Under the pieces are notes generated by a model that worked only from the letters and a program-made list of their open reading frames with translations, ran no database searches and was not told the DNA's origin. The position numbers were made by a program, and so were the translations under genes. From DAOTYH01 sp034435015 (GTDB lineage: Bacteria; Chloroflexota; Anaerolineae; Aggregatilineales; UBA3940), in NCBI GenBank assembly GCA_034435015.1, contig DAOTYH010000065.1:1-64000 (forward strand): 64,000 nt of DNA, read 5' to 3'. This document shows positions 57,632 to 64,000 of the stretch, piece after piece (within the stretch, counting starts at the first letter, position 1; each line of letters opens with the position of its first letter).

Positions 57632-59761
57632 ATGACCCAGAAGCCGACTGCCCCCCCGCCCCCCAAACGGCGTCTCTTCCGCCTCCGCTGGCATATCATT
57701 CTGCTCAATATGCTGGCAATATTGCTGGCAATTGTCGCGCTCAGAGCCGTCTATGCTGTCTGTCTAGCCCGTCAGCTTAAGACGCTGGCCGGCACGATGC
57801 AGGCTGAAGTGCCGGCCCTGCCCGAGTCGCCCGACACGACTGCCTCGATTCAGCAACTGCGCGGTGACCTGGCCCAAGCCCGGCGCCTGACAGCAAACCT
57901 GCGCGGGGCAATATGGCCGTTCGGCGGCCTGCTCAGGTCGCTGGGGTGGGTGCCGCTCTACGGCGACGACCTGGCCGCCGTCCCTTACATCCTCGACACA
58001 GCCGAGTCACTGCTGAACGCGGCCAGCGCACTGGAACAGGGTTTCTCCCCGCTGATCGAGCCGGTGCTGAGCGGAGGGACCGAAGCACAGGGCAGGCTGG
58101 CGCTGGCCGCCGAGACAGCGGCCAACGCCGCGCCCCTCCTTGAGCAGGCCGCCCACGATCTGGAGGCGGCCCGCCGCGCCCGCGCCCGCATCCCTGACAG
58201 CTCCGCCCTGATCCCCCCCCTCCGTGAGGCAGTTGACGGGATCGATCAGGTGATCGGTCTGCTTGACGTGGGGCTGTCGGGCCTGAAGACACTGCCTGTC
58301 CTGCTGGGGACTGAAAGCCCGCACCACATCCTGATTCTGCTCCAAAACGCCGATGAACTGCGCCCGACCGGCGGGTTCATCACGGCCAGCGCCTACATCG
58401 TGATTGAGCAGGGGCGGATCGTCCAAATGGAGGTGCGCCCCAGCAACAGCGACCAGACTGACCATTTCTACCAGATCGCCTATGAACAGCCGCCCCAGCC
58501 GCTCTATGAATATATGCACCTGCCGCTGTGGGCCTTCCGGGATGCCAACTGGTCGCCGGATTTCCCTACCAGCGCGGCGAAGGCGGCATGGTTGTATCAG
58601 CAGGGGCAGGATGTGCCGATAGATACCGTGATCGCCATCACCCAGTACACCATCCGTGATTTTATCGCCGCGACCGGCCCGCTGACGCTTGAAGACGGGA
58701 CGATCATCCACGCAGATAACATCCTTGACTACTTCCGTGAGCTGTGGTTTCAGTATGCCGCTGAACGCGGATATACAAGCCGCAAGGACTTCATCGCTGA
58801 GCTGGCCCCCTTGATCCTCCAGAATGTGCTTCAGGCTGGCGACTCAGCCCGCATGGCGGCGCTTCTCCAGACAGCCCTGAACGCGGGCGAACGCGGCGAT
58901 CTGTTGATCTACTCAACGGACCCGACCGTACAGGCAATGGTCGAGCGGATGGGGTGGGACGGCTCAATCCCAGACTGGCAGGGCGACTCGCTGTATGTGG
59001 TAGATACAAACATCAGCTACAACAAGGCCAACCTGAATGTGCAACGGCGCATGACCTACGAGATAGACCTGACCGGCCTGTCAGCCCCTTCAGCCACGCT
59101 CAGGCTGGTATATCAGAACTTCGGCACACGCCCGCAGTGCCGCTGGCCACTCGACCCGATTGCCAGCTACATGGATTTAGCCGACGACTGCTACGGTGAC
59201 TACCTGCGCGTCTATGTGCCGCAGGGGGTTGAGATGCATGAGATGCCGGTCTTTGGCCTGCCGCCTACCTACCCCTGGGTAGATGATCCGGCGGCGGGGG
59301 TGTTCCGGGCGCTGGAGGATGAGCGGGGCCGGCAGGTTTACGGCGGGCTGATGGTGCTTCCGCCCGGCGCCACCTTTGGCGCGGAGTTCGTCTATACCCT
59401 GCCGCCGACCGTGCTTGTCCAACGGGCAGATGGGGCGCTGATCTACGACCTGCTGATCCAAAAACAGCCCGGCCTGCCCGATCATCCGATCACGGTCAGG
59501 GTGACCCTGCCGCCCGGCTCCGCCCTGCTGGAGGCAACGCCGGCTGTGGGCGCTCAAGACGGCAGGACACTCTACTTTGAAGGCACACTCAGCGCCGACT
59601 GGCATATTCGGGTGGTGATGTCTGCACCGGAGGGTGAGGGGATACCGTCCATCCCGACGCTGGCCCCCGCCTCAGAGGCCGCGCCTACGCCGCGCCTCGT
59701 CCCGACCCAGCCGCCCCTCCCCACCCTGCCGCCCGGCGCGACGATCCAGCCCGCGCCGTGA
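57632..59761 (+). CDS. DUF4012 domain surface protein
   Basis: A protein of 709 residues with one N-terminal helix (about 22-45) and a large extracellular part. A helical region (about 50-220) precedes the DUF4012 core: I-L-I-L-L-Q-N-A-D-E-L-R-P-T-G-G-F-I near residue 235 is the family hallmark, with D-A-N-W-S-P-D-F-P near 300. The C-terminal third is beta-rich and ends in a Pro/Thr tail. DUF4012 occurs in Gram-positive and Chloroflexota surface proteins, often near glycan genes and LCP-like proteins; its role is unknown. The start ATG has GAGG about nine bases upstream. Confidence 0.85.
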   Translation: MTQKPTAPPPPKRRLFRLRWHIILLNMLAILLAIVALRAVYAVCLARQLKTLAGTMQAEVPALPESPDTTASIQQLRGDLAQARRLTANLRGAIWPFGGLLRSLGWVPLYGDDLAAVPYILDTAESLLNAASALEQGFSPLIEPVLSGGTEAQGRLALAAETAANAAPLLEQAAHDLEAARRARARIPDSSALIPPLREAVDGIDQVIGLLDVGLSGLKTLPVLLGTESPHHILILLQNADELRPTGGFITASAYIVIEQGRIVQMEVRPSNSDQTDHFYQIAYEQPPQPLYEYMHLPLWAFRDANWSPDFPTSAAKAAWLYQQGQDVPIDTVIAITQYTIRDFIAATGPLTLEDGTIIHADNILDYFRELWFQYAAERGYTSRKDFIAELAPLILQNVLQAGDSARMAALLQTALNAGERGDLLIYSTDPTVQAMVERMGWDGSIPDWQGDSLYVVDTNISYNKANLNVQRRMTYEIDLTGLSAPSATLRLVYQNFGTRPQCRWPLDPIASYMDLADDCYGDYLRVYVPQGVEMHEMPVFGLPPTYPWVDDPAAGVFRALEDERGRQVYGGLMVLPPGATFGAEFVYTLPPTVLVQRADGALIYDLLIQKQPGLPDHPITVRVTLPPGSALLEATPAVGAQDGRTLYFEGTLSADWHIRVVMSAPEGEGIPSIPTLAPASEAAPTPRLVPTQPPLPTLPPGATIQPAP

Positions 59762-59776
59762 GTGAAGGGTCTTTAG

Positions 59777-60055
59777 CTGATCACAGGAGACACTCAGCAT
59801 GGCGGCCAGAATAGAGGATTACCGCTGAAGCGCGGCTTCACCCTGCGTGCCAGACGCATCAACACGAGGGGGAGCGTGCTGGCTACGATGCTCCTGCATA
59901 CCTCCATGAACTGGTCTATCTGGCTGTTCATGCCTGACATGCAGGTCAGCCTGCCCGTCATCGGCTTCACGGTTGCCCTGCTGATCGCGGCGACAGCAGT
60001 GATCATCCGCGTCTGGGGGGCAGATCGGCTAAGCCGCATACCCGAAGAGCCTTGA
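59777..60055 (+). pseudogene. C-terminal remnant of a CPBP family intramembrane protease
   Basis: The frame is open from 59777 to TGA 60053-60055 but has no start with a ribosome site. Its middle reads R-G-S-V-L-A-T-M-L-L-H-T-S-M-N-W, the third motif (HxxxN after G-S-I/V) of CPBP/Abi proteases, followed by one membrane helix. Motifs one (EExxR) and two (FxxxH) are absent, since the DUF4012 gene ends just before. I read it as the tail of a decayed gene. An alternative is a very short membrane peptide started at GTG 59876. Confidence 0.5.
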
Positions 60056-60185
60056 GTTGCCCGCCCCAGCCGATCCTCGCTCACAGGGCTTGACCGGCGG
60101 AATCCGCGTTGCCTTGCAGATTCCGCCGGAATGCGTTACACACACAGACACATAACCCGACACGAAGAACAGGATCGTGCCTGTC

Positions 60186-61145
60186 ATGAGCTTCTGGTCA
60201 GAGCGCCGATTTGTCGTTACAGGGGGAGCCGGCTTTCTCGGCTCGGTAGTCGTCAGGCAGATGCGCGAACGCGGCGCGGGTGAGGTCTTCGTTCCACGCA
60301 GTCGTGAGTACGACCTGCGCCGGCGCGAGGCCGTGCTTGATCTCCTCGCCGACACCCGCCCTGACGTGGTGATCCACCTCGCCGCCATTGTAGGGGGCAT
60401 CGGCGCAAATCAGGCCCGCCCCGCTGAGTTCTTCTACGACAACCTGCTGATGGGAACACACCTCCTGCACGAGTCATGGCGGGCAGGTGTCCAGAAGTTC
60501 GTCACGGTTGGGACGGTATGCGCCTATCCGCGCCTGACCCCCGTGCCCTTCCGCGAAGAGTCGCTGTGGGACGGCTACCCGGAGGAGACTAACGCTCCCT
60601 ACGGGCTTGCTAAAAAGATGCTGCTGGTACAGGGGCAGGCCTACCGCCAGCAGTACGGCTTCAACGCCATCCACCTGCTGTTAACTAACCTGTACGGCCC
60701 CGGCGACAAGTTCGATCTAGCCACCGCCCACGTCATCCCGTCGTTGATCCGCAAATGTCTGGAGGCCCAGCGGCGCGGCGACGACACCATCACGGCCTGG
60801 GGAACCGGCTCGCCGACGCGCGAATTCCTGTATGTGGAAGACGCCGCTGAGGGCATCCTGCTGGCCACGGAGCATTACGATAAGCCCGAACCGGTCAACT
60901 TGGGGTCAGGGGTGGAGATCAGCATCCGCGAGCTGGCGAAGTTGATCGCCGAGCTGACCGGCTTCCGCGGGCAGATCGTATGGGACGCTACCCGCCCCGA
61001 CGGCCAGCCCCGCCGCCTGCTCGATACCAGCCGCGCCGAGCGCGAGTTTGGCTTCCGCGCCCGCACGCCCTTCCGGGAGGGGCTTCAGCGTACCATCGAA
61101 TGGTACAGCCGGCGTGCCTCCCTCAACGATCATCCCAGCCCGTAG
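60186..61145 (+). CDS. fcl: GDP-L-fucose synthase
   Basis: An NADP-dependent epimerase-reductase of 319 residues that makes GDP-L-fucose from GDP-4-keto-6-deoxymannose. The Rossmann motif G-G-A-G-F-L-G-S is near residue 12, H-L-A-A-I-V-G-G-I-G-A-N near 65 carries the family's G-G-I, the catalytic Y-x-x-x-K is in Y-G-L-A-K-K, and R-E-F-L-Y-V-E-D-A-A near 215 is typical. gmd (GDP-mannose dehydratase) is not adjacent. ATG 60186 is chosen since AGGA sits only two bases before the alternative GTG 60177. The product would feed the envelope glycans encoded at 37-48 kb. It overlaps the convergent M32 gene by 16 bases. Confidence 0.92.
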   Translation: MSFWSERRFVVTGGAGFLGSVVVRQMRERGAGEVFVPRSREYDLRRREAVLDLLADTRPDVVIHLAAIVGGIGANQARPAEFFYDNLLMGTHLLHESWRAGVQKFVTVGTVCAYPRLTPVPFREESLWDGYPEETNAPYGLAKKMLLVQGQAYRQQYGFNAIHLLLTNLYGPGDKFDLATAHVIPSLIRKCLEAQRRGDDTITAWGTGSPTREFLYVEDAAEGILLATEHYDKPEPVNLGSGVEISIRELAKLIAELTGFRGQIVWDATRPDGQPRRLLDTSRAEREFGFRARTPFREGLQRTIEWYSRRASLNDHPSP

Positions 61146-62638
61146 ATGTCGTCCATCTTGGCCCGCAGATAGGCCATGAACGGCTCGGCGCTGAGCGGCC
61201 CGCCGACCGCCCGTGCGGCCAGTTCCGGCAGGGTGAATTTGCGCCCATGCCGCATGACCTTGTCACGCAGCCAGCGCAGTATGCCTTCAAAACGCCCCGC
61301 CTCGATCTCAGCGGTCGCGTCGGGGAGGTCCTTCTGCATGGCATCCCACAACTGCACAGCAAAGATACTGCCCAGCAGATAGTCAGGGAAATAACCGATA
61401 CTGCCCTGTGACCAGTGGATGTCCTGCAATACCCCCTCCGAGTCAGTTGGCGGCACGACCCCTAGATACGCCTCCATGCGGGCGTTCCACTCCTTGGGCA
61501 GGTCCGACACGCTCACCCGCCCGTTGACCAGATCGTTTTCCAGCTCGAAGCGCAGGATGATGTGCAGACCGTAAGTCACCTCGTCGGCCTTGACACGGAT
61601 CAGCGACGGCTGGACCTTGTTGATCGCCCGATAGAAGGCTTCCAGCTCAAGGTCATCTAACTGGGGCGCAAAGAAAGCCTGCATCACCGGCAGGAGACGC
61701 TTCCAGAAAGCCCGACTGCGCCCGATGATGTTCTCGTAGAAACGCGACTGCGACTCGCCGATGGCCATGCCGGCGCCCCAGTCTAGGCTGGTGCGGTAGA
61801 GGGCCGGGTCAAGGTTCTGCGCGTGCAGGGCATGCCCCGCCTCATGGATCGAGCTTTTGACACAACGGAAGAAGTTGTGCGGGTCAACCAGCGTCGTGAT
61901 GCGCACATCATCAGGGGCAAAGCTGGTAGTAAAGGGATGCGCCGAGAGGTCCAGCCGCCCGCGCCGGTAATCGTAACCCAGCCGGGCGGCCAGCATCCGC
62001 CCGAAGGCCACCTGACGATCCGGCGGGAGGGGACGCTCCAGGAAGCTGTCGTCTACCGGACGGCCCTGACGTGTGATCTGCTCAACCAGCGCGGCAAGCT
62101 GGGGCCTCAGGCCGGCAAACAACGCCCCTACCTGCGCCGAGTCCAGCCCCGGCTCGCAGCGATCCAGCAGAGGATCGTAAGGATTATCGTAGGGAGCGAA
62201 GAAGTCAGCCCACTCGCGCTGGAGCGCAACGATCCGTTCTAACAGCGGCTCAAAGGTTGAGAAGTCGTTGCGGGCCTTGGCCTGTGCCCATGCCTGACGC
62301 CCCAGCGAGGTGACACGGGCATTTTCCTCGACCCAGGCCGGCGGCACGCGGACGGCCTTATCGTACTCGCGGGCCAGCACGCGGATCAGGCTGGCCTCAT
62401 CCGAGTCATAGTCAAGCTGGTCAAGGCAGGGTTTGAGGTCATTGAGCAATGCCCCTACCTCATCAGAGGTGAAAAGCTGATGCGCCAGCCCGCGCAATGT
62501 GCCGATCTGGGCGGCGCGGGCCTGCACGCCGCCGGGCGGCATCTGGACTTCCTGATCCCAGTTCAGCACAGCGGCGGCACGCCGCAGGTCGCTGACACGG
62601 GCTATATGCTCCTTAAGCTGTGCGATCTTGTCCTGCAT
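61130..62638 (-). CDS. M32 family carboxypeptidase (Taq type), copy A
   Basis: A cytoplasmic zinc metallocarboxypeptidase of 502 residues, the family's usual length. The active site is S-I-H-E-A-G-H-A-L-H (two zinc His and catalytic Glu) near residue 262, with the third ligand in G-E-S-Q-S-R-F-Y-E-N and the D-E-V-T-Y-x-L-H and D-I-H-W-S-x-G-x-x-G-Y-F-P family motifs. It removes C-terminal residues from peptides with broad specificity. The start has GGAGGGGGAG upstream. It lies 95 bases after a paralogue on the same strand; a segment of the two is nearly identical at DNA level. Confidence 0.95.
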   Translation of the reverse strand: MQDKIAQLKEHIARVSDLRRAAAVLNWDQEVQMPPGGVQARAAQIGTLRGLAHQLFTSDEVGALLNDLKPCLDQLDYDSDEASLIRVLAREYDKAVRVPPAWVEENARVTSLGRQAWAQAKARNDFSTFEPLLERIVALQREWADFFAPYDNPYDPLLDRCEPGLDSAQVGALFAGLRPQLAALVEQITRQGRPVDDSFLERPLPPDRQVAFGRMLAARLGYDYRRGRLDLSAHPFTTSFAPDDVRITTLVDPHNFFRCVKSSIHEAGHALHAQNLDPALYRTSLDWGAGMAIGESQSRFYENIIGRSRAFWKRLLPVMQAFFAPQLDDLELEAFYRAINKVQPSLIRVKADEVTYGLHIILRFELENDLVNGRVSVSDLPKEWNARMEAYLGVVPPTDSEGVLQDIHWSQGSIGYFPDYLLGSIFAVQLWDAMQKDLPDATAEIEAGRFEGILRWLRDKVMRHGRKFTLPELAARAVGGPLSAEPFMAYLRAKMDDIYGLG

Positions 62639-62681
62639 GAGAAAACTCCCCCTCCGAAACGATCATCCGCTACGAACGGCA

Positions 62682-62708
62682 CAGGGGCGCGGTGGTGATG
62701 CGCCCCTG
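62682..62708 (-). terminator. Hairpin between the two M32 genes
   Basis: CAGGGGCGC (62682-62690) pairs with GCGCCCCTG (62700-62708) over nine bases. There is no T run on the minus strand, so read-through to copy A is possible. Confidence 0.45.
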
Positions 62709-62732
62709 CGGCCCCGTCCTTCCCTTTCAGCC

Positions 62733-64000
62733 TTACAGCTCGTAGATTTCGCTGTACTTAGCCCTCAGGTAATTGAGATACGGCTCCCAGCGCAGAGGGC
62801 CGCCGACAGCCCGTTCGCACAGCTCCTGAAGGGTATACTTCTGGCCGTACTGCATGACCTTCTCCCGATTCCAATCCAGAACAGCCTTGAACTGCCCCGC
62901 CTCGACCTGGGCCAGCACATCCGGTATGTCCTGCTGCATCTTCTCCCACAGTTGCGCGGCAAGCAGGCTGCCCAGCAGATAGTCAGGGAAGTAGCCGATA
63001 TTGCCCTGCGACCAGTGGATGTCCTGCAATACCCCTTCGGTGTCGCTCGGCGGCACGACCCCTAGATACGCCTCCATGCGGGCGTTCCACTCTTTGGGCA
63101 GGTCTGACACGCTCACCCGCCCGTTGATCAGATCGTTCTCCAGCTCGAAGCGCAGGATGATGTGCAGACCGTAGGTCACCTCGTCGGCCTCGACGCGGAT
63201 CAGCGACGGCTGAGACTTGTTGATCGCCCGATAGAAGGTCTCCATGTCCACATCATCAAAGGCCGGCGCAAAGGCCGCCTGAAGCTGTGGATAGAAATAA
63301 CGCCAGAAGGGACGACTGCGACCGATGATGTTCTCATAGAAGCGCGACTGCGACTCGGCAATGGCCATCGTCGAGAACATATCCAGGCCGGTACGGTTGA
63401 GGGCCGGGTTGATGTTCTGAAGATGCATCCCGTGACCGGCCTCATGGATGACGGACATCAAGCAGGCAGGCAGGAAGTCCGGGTCAACCCGCGTGGTGAT
63501 ACGGGCATCGCCCTGCCCTGAGCCGGAGGTGAAGGGGTGCGCTGACAGGTCCAGCCGCCCGCGTGAAAAGTCAAACCCGATCCGCGCGGCCACTGCCCGC
63601 GCAAAGGCGATCTGGCGTTCGGGGGCAACCGGACGGTGCAGGGGCGAGTCGTCCACCCGGTCGGCGCGGCTGGCGATAGCCTTGACCAGCTCAATCAGCC
63701 CCGGCTTAAGCGCCGAGAAGACGGCATTAATCTGCTCGTATGTCATGCCCGGCTCATAGAGGTCGAGCAGGGCATCATAAGGGTTGCCATCCGGCTGGAG
63801 GTATCGAGCCTGCTTCACTTGCAGTTCAACTGTTTTGGCCAACAGCGGTTCAAACAGGGCAAACTGATTCTTGGTGCGTGCCTCTTTCCATGCCTGCATA
63901 GCCAGCGCCATCGTGCCGTAAATCTCCATCGTCAGCTCGATGGGCACGGCGGCCCGGCGGCGGTACTCACGCATGGCCAAGCGGATCATCGCCGCCTCAT
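62733..64000 (-). CDS. M32 family carboxypeptidase, copy B (5' end beyond the window)
   Basis: A paralogue of the downstream gene. The frame stays open to the right edge, and the residues just inside it (E-A-A-M-I-R-L-A) match about residue 82 of copy A (E-A-S-L-I-R-V-L-A), so some 80 N-terminal residues are missing and the ATG at 63989 is internal. V-I-H-E-A-G-H-G-M-H is the zinc site, and A-E-S-Q-S-R-F-Y-E-N and D-I-H-W-S-Q-G-N-I-G-Y-F-P follow. Overall the two proteins differ clearly, yet the tract around 62978-63215 is nearly identical in DNA to 61378-61615. Confidence 0.94.
   Translation of the reverse strand, partial: EAAMIRLAMREYRRRAAVPIELTMEIYGTMALAMQAWKEARTKNQFALFEPLLAKTVELQVKQARYLQPDGNPYDALLDLYEPGMTYEQINAVFSALKPGLIELVKAIASRADRVDDSPLHRPVAPERQIAFARAVAARIGFDFSRGRLDLSAHPFTSGSGQGDARITTRVDPDFLPACLMSVIHEAGHGMHLQNINPALNRTGLDMFSTMAIAESQSRFYENIIGRSRPFWRYFYPQLQAAFAPAFDDVDMETFYRAINKSQPSLIRVEADEVTYGLHIILRFELENDLINGRVSVSDLPKEWNARMEAYLGVVPPSDTEGVLQDIHWSQGNIGYFPDYLLGSLLAAQLWEKMQQDIPDVLAQVEAGQFKAVLDWNREKVMQYGQKYTLQELCERAVGGPLRWEPYLNYLRAKYSEIYEL

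Noticed and set aside
1..64000. tRNA, rRNA, CRISPR, transposase, integrase or phage genes
   Set aside because: Intergenic regions were read for tRNA arms, repeated spacers and mobile-element motifs; none was found, apart from the 50-bp repeats around hicBA.

Overview
The window is GC-rich, gene-dense bacterial DNA. I infer a member of the Chloroflexota (Anaerolineae-like). The clues are many lipoproteins with an L-A-C type lipobox followed by Pro/Thr linkers, a multi-GAF membrane histidine kinase, a DUF11-repeat surface protein with an LPxTG-like end, tandem M32 carboxypeptidases, DUF4012 and DUF2723 proteins, and a NYN-domain protein. No rRNA, tRNA, CRISPR array, transposase or phage gene was seen. 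The assignment is not proven; no marker gene for taxonomy is present.

Layout. 1-5.6 kb: 5'-truncated plsY, a membrane glycosyltransferase, then (minus) a giant sensor kinase and an Mth938-like protein. 5.8-9.5 kb: an alpha/beta hydrolase, then a four-gene operon (site-2 protease, TIGR01777 epimerase, SRPBCC protein, Rieske protein). 9.6-13.8 kb: carotenoid operon (fused lycopene cyclase, crtB, a TspO-like protein, crtI). Both operons are preceded by 11-bp direct repeats of TGTA(C/T)A that resemble operators of the B12-dependent photoreceptor repressors CarH/LitR; I predict a common light-controlled regulon. No carH gene is in the window.

13.8-24.6 kb is mostly minus strand: pentapeptide and YHS proteins, lipoproteins, a CDGSH iron-sulfur protein, a PHB-type esterase, an MFS exporter, a Ca/Na antiporter, and copA. 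A hicBA toxin-antitoxin pair sits at the 3' end of copA, between two perfect 50-bp copies of the copA tail, which marks it as an inserted module.

24.8-33.7 kb: a GntR/HutC-type regulator, a PPOX/F420-type protein overlapping a CcmC-like membrane protein, gcvT, a lipoprotein, and a PadR-ABC-FtsX efflux operon with a repeated upstream operator. 34-48.8 kb is an envelope and glycan region: sortase-anchored surface protein, WecB/TagA glycosyltransferase, DUF2723 protein, PAS histidine kinase, two GT4 enzymes, a Wzm/Wzt-type ABC exporter, creatininase-family and DUF488 proteins, and a dolichol-phosphate-mannose-synthase-like enzyme.

48.9-64 kb: NYN/OST-HTH protein, HtrA-like lipoprotein protease, a hydrolase operon, hutU with a pterin-binding methyltransferase, panB, a DUF4012 protein, a decayed CPBP protease fragment, GDP-fucose synthase, and two tandem M32 carboxypeptidases, the second running off the right edge. 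Several gene starts were moved inward from the longest open frame on the basis of ribosome binding sites or domain boundaries; these are noted per entry.
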